From Rhizoclosmatium globosum (taxonomy: Eukaryota; Chytridiomycota; Chytridiomycetes; Chytridiales; Chytriomycetaceae): DNA of 64,000 nucleotides. Within the stretch, counting starts at the first letter, position 1. Every line of letters starts with the position of its first letter. This document shows positions 14,937-25,021 of the stretch, piece after piece. The position numbers were made by a program, and so were the translations under genes. The stretch lies in NCBI GenBank assembly GCA_002104985.1, contig MCGO01000002.1, forward strand, positions 682,001-746,000, read 5' to 3'. The notes beneath the pieces are model-generated. The model ran no database searches and was not told the DNA's origin. It saw only the letters and a list, made by a program, of their open reading frames with translations.

Positions 14937-17231
14937 TCATGAGTCTGAGGCCATTCGGACCCATGCTATTAGGCCGCGTTTTGTACTATACTTTCTCACT
15001 GCTGGTGAACTTGTGACTTCTGTTTTACCACTTCCAACTGAAGCCAATGAACCTACTCGATCTCTTCCCAACTGCATCTGAACACTTGCTTTACCAGTAC
15101 TGCTGGAGCTCTCTGTATCCATTCTAGCTTTTGATTGCTCAATCTGTCTACTCATCCTCCTACCAAGTTGAGCTGGTGATAATTCCTCCTTATTCACAAA
15201 AAATAGATGAATTTTCATTACAAGCATGAGGAAGCTGACTATATGCATCACAATTGACAGCGCAATCTTGATATAAACTGTTTCAGATTTCAGAAATGGC
15301 TTGGTCAGTGAAAGCACGGAATAGCAAAAGCAACAGCTACTAAACCCGATTCCGTATCGAGAAATCAATAAAAATAGAGAATTTTCTTCGCTCAAGCCTG
15401 ATACGTACGCTTGAAATGTGTAGAACAAGAGAATATCCATCATGAGAAGAGCTGCGGCAGAAACTGCTTGAAGCCAGTAACTCGCTGTGTTAAACGTCGT
15501 TTGCATGCCAAAAGTCTGAGGTATCGTAATTTTAACAGCTTGAAAAAGACTTGGACTGAGTATAAAGAATGGAGCCACAACAAAAGCACGTTTGACCCAT
15601 CTTAATTTGGTTGTCCAAACCCGCTTTAGAATTGTCTCAGACCGCACCCAACAGTATCCCAAATAAGCCATCGCCCAAGTTGCGAGGAAAATTTCTGATG
15701 CAAGGTATCTAACATGTCTCTCGAAGTCGTGCTGAATCATGGTGACGTAAATTACTTCTGAAATAAACCAGACCATAGCATAAGTGCCATCATGAATAAC
15801 GTTAGATATTAAACATATTCCGAGAAGAATGTTGAACGGCGTCAAGGCTCGTGAATGCTTATCGGTTTTGTGTGATATTCTCCATTCATAGACAGTCCAA
15901 CCGACGAAAACAAGAAAGCAAGTCGCTGCGAAGCTTCCCAATCCAATAAAAATGTACATAAATGAAAAATATAGTTGAGACGAAGCGCGTACTTTTGGAC
16001 AAAGAATCATAGAGTATTGAACAGAGGATGGTAACATCGGAATTGAATGTCCAATCCCTTGAAACGTTCCTAATACATCAGATGCGTTGTAAGCATTATC
16101 ATAGCATATTTGATTTATATAATCGGCTTGATACTTTCGTTCTGAGATGCAAGCCAGACCATGCTTGTCGTATCCATCAACGAATAGGCTTTCGAATAAT
16201 TCATACTATCATAGTAATCTTGGCAGTCAAAGATCTGTTTGAGTACGGGATATGTGATCAGTCCCGTTGCTTCGAGGTATACCCCATCTTCTGGAACGTG
16301 TCAAACATTTCAGTTATTGTCTGAACTTTAATGAAAGATCCCGGTGTTCCAGAACAGATATAGTTTATGGCTCGTTTTTGAGTGGTAATGTTTTGTGATG
16401 CAAACCACACAAGAGATTGTGGAGCAGTCGGAGTGTAACTACAAAACAGATTAAAGATGAAGCGAACTCGTTTAGGACTTACTAGTAGTATTGCAGCTTG
16501 TAGTTCAGCCTATACGTGCTCAAACATGCATCCACATCATTTTGCACTGACGGGGACTGTAAGCCGTCCATTAAAAAGCGAAATGAAGCTTTTACTGTTG
16601 TTAGATTAAAATACGAGTTCGAGCAGATGCGTAAAATAGCAGGCCGTTGGATAGAATAAGTTTGATTTTGGAACCAATGTTGGGTTGAATTCTGCAACGA
16701 GCTCTGCATAAACGGAAGCATATTCTGACACAGTTTCATGCCTTGAGACACACTCGCATTGTACACACTATTTCCACTTTGATAATATCGCAGGGTATTG
16801 TTTACCAATCTTGTTGGTTTCCCTGAATTACATAACCAGTTCACAGCAAGAATCTTATCAGTGTCTCTTTGAGTATTGAACCAAATGTATGCTTTGGGCG
16901 TGAATGAGTCCCAGCCGAAAATTAAGCTGCCTGTAATATAATTTTCGGTAAGGTAGGTTGTTACGATCTGTGGGCTTGAAATGGACGCGATACATTGAAC
17001 CATTTGATTCTGAACATATGATGAGAGTAGGTATGTTGAGTTAAGTCCCCAAAAGGTCTCGATGATTGTGTCAATTGGATGTGTTGAATTGCAGATTCCA
17101 TTTACGACTTGTGTCTGAGCTGAGTCATTCTGGCGCGCAAACCACCAGACCAGCGCATCAGTATTTTGGTTGTATGAATCAAAAAGCGTTGGTGCGTAAG
17201 CCGCAAAGAGAGGGGCTGTCAGTTGCGCCAT
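14937..17231 (-). CDS. Repeat-7TM receptor-like protein C
   Basis: Tandem relative of B. Exon 1 is 17231-16483 (MAQLTAPLFAAYAPTLFDSY), and the intron 16482-16439 falls at the same place and phase as in B and E (after 'YY'). Exon 2 starts 'YTPTAPQSLVWFASQN' and needs two single-base corrections near 16285 and 16130 ('MVWLASQNES' to 'YQADYINQICYDNAYNASD'). From 16037 it is open to the stop at 14937. The 7TM part includes 'LTPFNILLGICLISN', 'CWVRSETILKRVWTTK', 'FLLISRYGIGFSSCCF' and 'MHIVSFLMLVMKIHLFFVNK'. The tail holds 'RRMSRQIEQSKARMDTESSS'. Function is inferred only from topology: an extracellular repeat domain, a seven-helix bundle and a phosphorylatable tail. Confidence 0.82.
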
Positions 17232-17382
17232 TGTTTCAAAGGAACATCATTGTTGAACGACAATGCGACATTAATTCTATTTTAACCTTGATGATTCAAC
17301 CAGATAACTATTGCTTGAAGAAGCTGTATGATGAAATGAGTATTCTCTTTCTTTTTTTCTTGTTCCAATCCAATTGCCAAAA

Positions 17383-17755
17383 ATGGTCTCTATCCGCTCC
17401 AAGAAGATGAAGAAGTTCCGCACAATCAAGCGTGAAACGGTACTGTACCAGTGTTAGTGTCATAGTATTCTAACGATTGCCCTTGTTAGGTCTTCAAACC
17501 AGTCGAAGATGCCCGCTTTGAAAAGATCGCAGCTCTCCTTAACGCCCCAAGACCAGAGGAGAGAAACCAAAGCCAGCTGAAACCGAGGAAAAGACTGACA
17601 TGGAAACAGATCAGCCAAAGTTGACTCGTCTGGCGAGAGAGCAAATTATGTTGTCAAGAAACCAGTTCAAAAAGCGTCAGCGAGCTAGATCTACCAGCAA
17701 GAAAGCAAAGGCCAAGATTGTGAAGAAGAGTACCAACTTCAAGAAGACTAAATAG
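17383..17755 (+). CDS. LLPH/DUF2423-like small basic nucleolar-type protein
   Basis: Begins MVSIRSKKMKKFRTIKRETV, with an intron (GTACTG...TTGTTAG, about 17440-17490) leading to 'FKPVEDARFEKIAALLNAPR'. This fits the fungal DUF2423 (YBL028C) and animal LLPH N-terminus: a short basic start, then 'KRE.VFKPVE.AR..RL'. The frame then changes near 17572, consistent with one lost base in GAGGAGAG, and continues 'KPAETEEKTDMETDQPKL' and a strongly Lys/Arg-rich end (KKRQRARSTSKKAKAKIVKK). Family members are small proteins linked to ribosome biogenesis. Most of the protein is simple basic sequence, so the assignment rests on the first 40 residues. Confidence 0.6.
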
Positions 17756-17782
17756 TGGCCCTTCAGCTTGTATTTTGTGTTG

Positions 17783-19180
17783 TCATAATAAAAAAAGGTG
17801 TCTATATTCCCTGAAAGGATTAAAACGTAAAGAACTCCCATGAGAACGGTCGATTATCTCCCCCTCTCGAGCTTCTTCCAATACTTCAATCAGGTCATCC
17901 AGACCAATCCACCATCGAATCCACCTTCCCTTTCCAAAGAACCATGTCGACGTTTCGCCCTGCAACCACCACCCCTTCCCATCGGGTATTTTGCGCTTCG
18001 TACCCAGTTTTTAAAAGGTCGGGCTATAACATGCAGATGTAGGTGTGAAATGGAGTTGAAAGGAGGAACGTGGAATCCGAGATGATGATCTTCCAAAGGA
18101 ATATGAAACGACTTCGAAAGAAGCATTCTGCATCCATATTATTTTAGGTTTTATCTACAGTTCAAATTATAAACTCACTGTGCCATTGCCTTCATTTCGA
18201 ACAACATGGGAATATGGTCGTAGCTTAAATTCATCACACTCCCTACAGAATCAAACGATTAGAGTTTAAACAGAGCCGAAGCCAAGAGTTAAGACGTGAA
18301 TACCGATATGCTCTTTTGGGACAATAAGAAGATGGACCTTGGCGGACGGATTGATATCATGAAAGGCAACAAATCGCTCGTCTTCATAAACTTTACGAGA
18401 CTGCTCTTTGGGTTGTCCGCAATTCCACAGAAGATGCACCCAGAATGATCATGTGTCTCATCGTCATCAATTGTTGAGCAGCGGGAGTCGGAAGGTCATG
18501 TTGAGTAGCAGTGCGTGCATGAGTATCGGAGACAGTTGAATCAATGGTTATGACAGTTGTTGTTGCCATGAGTGTTTGAAGTAGAGTGTTCACTGATTCC
18601 GTCGTTGGTTTCGTTACAAACTTGGAAGAGAAAGACCCACTCTCAAGAGAAGCACTCTTACTTGACGCAATATCAGGTGTCTTGATAGAAGCGTCTCGCT
18701 CTGGATTGTCCTTTGGCAGCGCTGTTGGAGGGAAACTTTCTTTGCTTGACAACACGTGTTTTTGAGACTGCCCCTCCCGTGGAAGAATTGTGCAGCCCAG
18801 AAGTCTCAAGTATCGATTTGGTATAAGTTGGAGGCACGCAAGGTCCCAGAGCACAATGATCTCGCTTGGGGGAGCAATATGATTGGACGTGATGATGGAT
18901 CCAAGTGGTCACCGCGGTTGTTCTGTATCGCAATCAATGGATCTGATTCGGTATCTACAATCTGAGGATGTGTCTTGCTGCTGATATATATCTTGATGAG
19001 ATCAGAAACAATCGTGACAGCTAGTGTTGCGATGAGTACAATCAAGAGACGGACAGCCCACTTCTTGACAATTAATGAACGAGAACTTGGTGGGCTGCTT
19101 GTGTAGTATGGTTGTATCGGTGTAGCTGCTCTAGACTTGCTACTGTTACGAGTTGGACTTCGTTCGCGTTTTGGGTTCAT
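17783..19180 (-). CDS. HIT-family (histidine triad) hydrolase, possibly membrane-anchored
   Basis: The C-terminal part is a clear HIT domain: 'CIFCGIADNPKSS' (about 18440), 'DERFVAFHDINPSAKVHLLI' (18390-18320), then after an intron 'SVMNLSYDHIPMLFEMKAMA', and after another intron 'GFHVPPFNSISHLHLHVIAR' with the H-x-H-x-H triad near 18030. HIT proteins hydrolyse nucleotidyl phosphoramidates or dinucleotides. The tail 'WWIGLDDLIEVLEEARE' matches the usual final helix. Single missing bases are inferred near 18455, 18415 and 17960 (in a G run). Upstream, an open stretch from the ATG at 19180 (MNPKRERSPTRNSSKSRAAT) encodes one transmembrane helix (RLLIVLIATLAVTIVSDLI) and a Ser/Thr linker. It joins the HIT frame if one more base is missing near 18840. 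It could instead be a separate gene. Confidence 0.72.
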
Positions 19181-19312
19181 TGTCCCAAAACAAATCAAAA
19201 CGAAAAAGGATAAGAGGTCTTCATCAGTTACTATTCATGAGGTACGCAAGAGAAAAGAGAGTGTAGACACAGTTGATTCTTTGAAAAAATCAATCAAACG
19301 AAATGCAAAAAG

Positions 19313-20588
19313 TTAAGCCTTGTTAACGTGCTGCTCTCCCTTCTTGATGTTCTTTTGGAGCTCTGGGATGGCTTCGGCGTAGAGCTTCTTCTCGTAGTCA
19401 GAGAGGGCTCCCAATGGGTGGATCTTCTCAACTCCGTTCACACCCAACTCAACGTTGGTGGAGAACCAGGCAGCACCGTCTGGGGCAGCGACTGGGGAGT
19501 AGACGTAGGTTGGCTCAACAACTCCCTTCTTACCCTCAAGGGCCTCGAGGAGAGAGTTGGTGAAACGAGCACCGGCTTGGGCCATGGAGAGGGTGGCAGA
19601 ACCAAGACCGTCCTTGGCCTTGACAACCTCGTCACCTCCGTATTGGATACGGTGGGTGAGCTTCTCGATCTCCTCCTGGGAGAACTTGATGCCAGTCTAT
19701 TCAAATGTAAGCAACTTCAGATTCAAGATATCGAAGAACAAATTTACCTGGCTGAGGAGTGGGATGATGGTAACACCAGAGTGTCCTCCAACGACGGTGA
19801 CCTTGGTCTTCTCAGCGTCAGTTCCCTTGATCTCGGAAACGAAAGTGGAGGCACGGACAACGTCCAAGGTGGTAACACCGAAAATACGGCGTGGGTCAAA
19901 GACTCCAGCCTTCTTGAGGGTCTCGGCAATAATTGGAACAGTAGAGTTAACTGGGTTGGCAATAACGAGAACGTGGGCCTTTGGGGCGTGCCTATTCAGT
20001 TATCGGAAAAATCAGAAACGCGACCACCAATGAAAAAAGTGCAAAGGGGAAACAAGCATACTTGGCAATAGCCTGACCAATGCTCTGAACAATGTTAGCG
20101 TTGGTGTTGAACAAGTCGTCACGGGTCATTCCTGGCTTTCTTGGGACACCAGCTGGGATGACAATGACATCAGCACCGGTGATGGCCTCACCAAGGGCAT
20201 CGGCACCCTTGTAACCAACAACCTTGGAGTTGGTGTTGATGTGGGACAAGTCGGCGGCAACACCTGGAGTGTTGACAATGTCGTAGAGAGCCAACTTGGA
20301 CACGTTGGGGTTCAACTTGAGGAGGAGGGAGAGTGGCTGGCCGATACCTCCGGCAGCTCCGATAACGGCAACGTTCTTGCCGAGCTAAATAAATTAAGAA
20401 GAGAGTTAGTGCTTGCTTTTGTGGGCTGAGGTTGTTCTGTTCGATTAGGCTGCTTCCCCCACGATCGTATCTCCCGCACAGAACCCGCAAATCCCATCAC
20501 AAGCTCAATATCTTAACATTGACAGGTGAGTACTTACGGCGGCGTTGGTGGAGGCAAAGCCACGGGCAAACATCTTGGACGCGAACAT
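19313..20588 (-). CDS. MDH: Malate dehydrogenase, probably mitochondrial
   Basis: NAD-dependent oxidation of malate to oxaloacetate (TCA cycle). Exon 1 (20588-20538) encodes a 17-residue leader, [17 protein letters not shown], short but mitochondrial-like (Arg/Lys, Ser, no acids). Exon 2 from 20384 has the Rossmann motif '[19 protein letters not shown]', then '[20 protein letters not shown]' with the substrate Arg residues. Further exons carry '[14 protein letters not shown]', '[12 protein letters not shown]' and the catalytic His region '[13 protein letters not shown]'. The last exon ends '[10 protein letters not shown]'. Three introns, no frame breaks. Codon choice is strongly biased to C-ending codons, as expected for a highly expressed gene. 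The upstream small secreted-protein gene ends 60 bp before this start. Confidence 0.96.
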
Positions 20589-20647
20589 GTTGTTTTGTGA
20601 TAAGTTCTTTGCTCTTTTTCCAACAAGGAGATCAAGCGATAACGAAA

Positions 20648-21395
20648 TCAAAGAAAGAGAAGGAACCCAAATAAAACTATTTCCTTTATCGCATTACGTA
20701 TGGAACTTGAGCCAGGAGGAAAGCGATCAGGATAAACTGGCAATGGTTGGAGTTGGGTCAGCTGGAACTCTCCTGACGTGCCTGTACAATGACATCATTA
20801 CAAATCCAACCTCATGGTCACCGAACAAAGAATTTCTTACCAGGCATAGCATCACCTGAAAAACCAACATAAAAGACGCGTTTAGTTTAATTTACGCCGT
20901 CCAAAAAACGTCTTACCATTTGCGAAACACGGAAGCTCATCCTGGTTCTTTCCCATCGTTTCCTTTCCCTCAGGCACAATATGTACTTTGTAAGGTCCAG
21001 TCTCAAATTGAGCCACTTTCCACTTCCATGCAGTTGCGCCATTCGTGACATCCAAACCCGCAACAAGGAGTGTCATTTTCGTTGGATTTGCAGGCATAAA
21101 CACTTTGATATCAACCTAAATGGCGTAAAGGAAAGCCATTAAGCTACAGTGACGGTGCATGCACAGAATCTCACGGTTTGCGGAATATTCTTGACAAGAA
21201 CGGAATACTTCCACTGCACGGTTGCAGAGTTTCCCACAAAAACAAACGACGAAATATTGGGTTGCGTGACAAGAATAGGTCCAACTTTGACTCCAGGAAC
21301 GCAAGAAGGGGCTGGGAGGAGGTGTCGGATGAATTCGTGTCTCCTTGAGTCATCAACACCAAGAACAGCCCAAGTAATACGTGGGAGAGAAACAT
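20648..21395 (-). CDS. Predicted secreted protein with hydrophobic C-terminus
   Basis: Family not recognised. The ATG at 21395 gives a signal peptide (MFLSHVLLGLFLVLMTQGDT). The frame changes near 21305, consistent with one missing base, into 'PGVKVGPILVTQPNISSFVF' and 'ATVQWKYSVLVKNIPQT'. Introns (GTGAGA...TTTAG at about 21172-21115; GTAAGA near 20910; GTAAGA...TACAG near 20845-20785) join 'VDIKVFMPANPTKMTLLVAG' and 'YKVHIVPEGKETMG' to the final segment 'FQLTQLQPLPVYPDRFPPGS' and a hydrophobic end (IVLFGFLLFL). The mix of beta-rich secreted core and hydrophobic C-terminus suggests a GPI-anchored or otherwise surface-attached protein. It starts only 44 bp from the divergent p24 gene. Confidence 0.5.
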
Positions 21396-21439
21396 TCGAG
21401 TGTTTGGATGAAAGTGAGAAAGTTTTGGGTGGCGTGTGA

Positions 21440-22216
21440 ATGATTTTTCTGCCAATAAACATGATATTCTTCCAGCTTCTCCTCTTGATCACCTCAGTGA
21501 ACGCAGTTACACTCACCTATCGGATGTTGGCCCATGAAAAACCATGCTTCTATGCTACGGCTGAAAGAGCAGGTGAAAAGATCAATGTGTATTTTGCAGT
21601 TGAGTGACAGGAGATCGTCGCGTTGTTCATGATCGTGATCTAACATCTTCCGTTTCAGGTGCAATCTGGAGGAAACTATGATGTGGATTTTGATCTAAGT
21701 GCGCCAGACGGAACCGTCATTGTCTCTTCTACGAGTGAAAACAGTGTAGACAAGATTGTCGCAGCGAAGATACCTGGTGACTACAAATTTTGTTTCTATA
21801 ACGCAGTCGCGACCTTTGAATCTAAGGTATCTCAAAGAATTCGTCATGTTGAGTTGACTTATATGATTTCAAAGGTAGTCGATTTTGACATAACAAGTGA
21901 AAGCGACGCAGCAAAGAGCCGCATCGATGCAAACCCAGAATTCTTTACAAAAACCAATCCAGATGAAGTTAAAACTCTGATAGAAAAAGTGAAGCCAATT
22001 GAATCTTCAGTGGATAACATGAGAAGCACGTTCGATGGAATCACCAAGGACTTACGATATTTCAGAACGAGGGAAAATCGCAACTTTGCAACAGTCAAGA
22101 GTACAGAAAGCAGAATCTTTTGGTTCAACATCATTCAAAACTGCTTGATTTTGATTGTGACGTATGTGCAAATTCTGGTCGTGCAAACACTCTTCTCTAA
22201 GAGAAAGATGTATTGA
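21440..22216 (+). CDS. p24/emp24-GP25L family ER-Golgi cargo receptor
   Basis: Type I membrane protein of COPII/COPI vesicles. The start at 21440 (or the Met at 21461) precedes a signal peptide (IFFQLLLLITSVNAVTLTYR). The GOLD domain carries the two expected cysteines ('HEKPCFYA' and 'YKFCFYNA'). A coiled-coil follows ('SSVDNMRSTFDGITKDLRYF', 'RENRNFATVKSTESRIFWF'), then one C-terminal helix (NCLILIVTYVQILVVQTLF). The short tail SKRKMY is a normal p24 length with a basic COPI-type end. Introns at 21601-21658 and about 21827-21873. Ordinary in every respect, unlike its relative at 23501-24804. Confidence 0.9.
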
Positions 22217-22295
22217 ATCGTGTGCTTTCTATAAAAATAATGATGAAGGAGAAAGGAAAGTGTAAAATAAAGGAAAAGAAAAAGAAGCAAGAACA

Positions 22296-23351
22296 ATGGC
22301 TGATCTGGTTGAACAAGGTCTCCTTCCTCTCTCCCACCAATCTCCTATACTGACTGACATTCTGAACCAAGCAAAGAAGAAGGCATCGTACGCCGCCATT
22401 GATGAGCACATCAACGCCAACACTCACGTCATTGGAATTGGTCAGTGATTCACAATCGCATCTCTGCGAACCCTAAACACGTTGTTTTCTACGAACTTTC
22501 AACCACAGGATCGGGATCAACTGTCGTCTACTGCGTCGAACGTCTCGCCCAAAGATTCAAGAGCGAGCCAGGCCTCAAGATTCGCGCCTGTATCCCAACT
22601 AGCTTTCAAGCCAACCAGCTCATTCTGGAAGCTGGCTTGCCTTTGGTGCGTCTTTTAACTTTCATGGATTCTAGTATTGCATCAGTTCTGATCCTGGCTT
22701 TTCTTTTTTACTCTCTCCACAACCCATGTGGCTCTCCTTTCTTTTTCTGGTGTTTTTAGGCCGAACTGAACGCTCACCCTGTGATCGATGTGACGTTTGA
22801 TGGAGCTGACGAAATTGACGCCTCCTTGAATTGCATTAAAGGTGGAGGTGGTTGTCACTTGCAGGAGAAGCTTGTTGCGGCTGCTTCCAAGAAGTTTGTT
22901 GTTGTTGCTGACTACCGCAAGGAATCAACAGCTCTCGGAATTCAGGTATTAAAATTCATTGTTATGTATGATATCCTTTGCTGAGGATAAGTTTCATTTG
23001 GCAGTGGACCAAGGGAATTCCAGTTGAAGTGATTCCAATGGCTTACGTGACGATCCAAAAGAAGATCCAAGGACTGGGTGGAAAATCAGTCCTTAGAATG
23101 GCCGCTCCAGCAAAGCAGGACCTTGTGTCACTGACTCTGGAAACTTGATTCTTGATGTGTTCTTGGGAGTCTTGACTGGCGATGCTGCTGTGACAGACGC
23201 GCACTTGAAGCTCATTACAATTCCAGGAGTTGTTGAGACTGGTTTGTTCATTGGAATGGCTGGATGGGCGTATTTGGGAGCAGCAGACGGAAGTGTCAAG
23301 ACTTTGACAAACGTCACCAGCCAGAAGAAGCAAGAATCTTCCGTGTTATAA
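22296..23351 (+). CDS. RKI1: Ribose-5-phosphate isomerase (type A)
   Basis: Interconverts ribose-5-phosphate and ribulose-5-phosphate in the non-oxidative pentose phosphate pathway. Exon 1 from 22296 begins [20 protein letters not shown] and ends at 'THVIGIG'; exon 2 (from 22509) gives '[15 protein letters not shown]'. Later exons carry '[13 protein letters not shown]', '[20 protein letters not shown]' (the active-site Asp and Lys regions of RpiA), '[14 protein letters not shown]' and '[20 protein letters not shown]'. The frame changes near 23110, where GCAAAGCAGG reads as if one A were missing (expected 'PAKAGP' then 'CVTDSGN'). The enzyme is essential in most organisms, so sequence error is more likely than loss. 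Confidence 0.92.
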
Positions 23352-23500
23352 TTCGATAACATGAATTGCTTCATTTGAATAAAATTCTTCTCACCCATTT
23401 CGCTGGTTCTGTCTTGTTGAAACGTTGACATTGACATACCAAACGAGAAACAGAAAGTATGTAAACCGTACTTCAATTCAAATAAACCTTCAAGAAATCA

Positions 23501-24804
23501 TCAAAAACGCTTTCTGGCATCATACCCGCCAGCCCCAGTATTCCCGTAAGTGTTACCATAACTCGTGTTTCCATACCCACCAGACGCGGTAGATCCACCT
23601 CCATAACCTCCAGAACTGTTGAAACCTCCAGCATTTGTGGGAGACACACCACTTCCAGCACCACCACCGCCATATCCACCAGAACTGTTGAATCCACCAG
23701 CATTCGCTCCACTGTATCCCCCGCTAGCCCCAAAGCCGCCGCTACCCCCGTATCCACCAGACGGGACAGAAGCCTTGTACCCACCCCCAAGTCCACCACC
23801 CAAACCACCGCTTCCACCACCACCACCAGTCCCAGCCTTCGAAAACAAAGTCTGAATCACAATAATCTGCACAATCGCCGTCAAGAGAATAATCCCATTC
23901 TGCACGATATTAAACCAAAAGATTCTGTTCTCCGTGCTCTTGACGGTATCAAAGTTTCTGTTTTCTCTGGTTCGGAAGTACCGCAAGTCGCGGATGATGG
24001 CGCCGTAGGAAGTGTGCATGTTTTGGATGGACGATTCCATGGGTTTGAGGTCGAGTTTTGCCGCAGCGTCTTCGGAGGAGGGTTTATCGAATTTGAGGTC
24101 TTTTTCTTTTTGGTAGTTTTTAGAGGGGATTTCGTGTTGGGCGAGGATTTCAAAGTCGAATTTCTGGAATGTGTGAGTGAGTGAGTGATGGAGTTGAGGG
24201 GTAAGGGTGAAAAACTGAAATGCAAGCTTAACGATGGAGGAAGATGGGGATGGATAAGTTACCTTCTCAGCAAACGAAGAAACAGTGTTGAAGAAGCAGT
24301 ATTTGAACTCTCCAATCTGTGGAGCGCTAAAGACGTAATCTCCCGTCTGTTCCTTGTTGCCCGTCATGACAATAGTCCCATCTGGAGCAGTGATTTCATA
24401 GTCAAGATCAAAGTCTCCTCCAGCTTGAACCTATTGCCAATTAAACTGTGTCAGAAGAGTAATGCTCTTGGGTGGTGGTGGATTGAAGAAGTACGCCTCA
24501 TCAATATCGCATCTCAGTTACAGCTGCCCTTTCCCCATCGTCCAGGCCAGCTGTCTGCACAGGTTCTTCAAATAATATCAATGCGCAAGATCATGTCTTG
24601 CCTGGCACCTTCGAAACCATCCAATCAAAATATCACAAGTACAATGGCACTTACCGAGAAATACAACGACAGCTTCTCCTCAACGTACTTTGACTCAGTG
24701 TAAAAGCATGGCCTCTCATGGGCAGCCATAGTGAAGGTCAGGATAGCCGCTGAAGCCGTGTGGGCCACAAGCAGCAATGGTGCCAGTAATGCGACTAGTT
24801 GCAT
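23501..24804 (-). CDS. p24 family protein with long Gly-rich cytosolic tail
   Basis: The ATG at 24804 begins with a signal peptide (MQLVALLAPLLLVAHTASAA). GOLD domain cysteines are in 'HERPCFYT' and 'FKYCFFNT', then comes the p24 coiled-coil ('MESSIQNMHTSYGAIIRDLR') and the membrane helix (GIILLTAIVQIIVIQTLFSK). p24 tails are normally 10-20 residues. Here about 115 residues follow, made of Gly/Ser/Tyr/Asn, with the unit 'NAGGFNSSGGYGGG' present twice, ending 'GYDARKRF'. Introns interrupt the GOLD domain (ends near 24430 and 24160). The open frame runs without a break through membrane helix and tail, so the extension is not a frame artefact unless a stop was lost by error. Close relative of the plus-strand p24 at 21440. 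Confidence 0.9.
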
Positions 24805-25021
24805 TTTTGGAAGAAACAAAGAGAACACCAAATGAACTCAATAACCCAAATCACACAATAAATATCAACACATCCTCTATTCAGAGAAAAGCAAATAATG
24901 TTGTAACAACGAAAAAAACAACAAGGGGTGGCCGTGAAACAGATGCCTCCTGAGCTGATACAGAGCAAAAGAAAAAACCAAATCCAAAATTATGACAAAA
25001 ACTAATCCCAAATTAGGAAAC

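Noticed and set aside
19328..20071. 247-residue plus-strand open frame opposite malate dehydrogenase
   Set aside because: Exact antisense of strongly codon-biased MDH exons; the minus strand gives a full enzyme.
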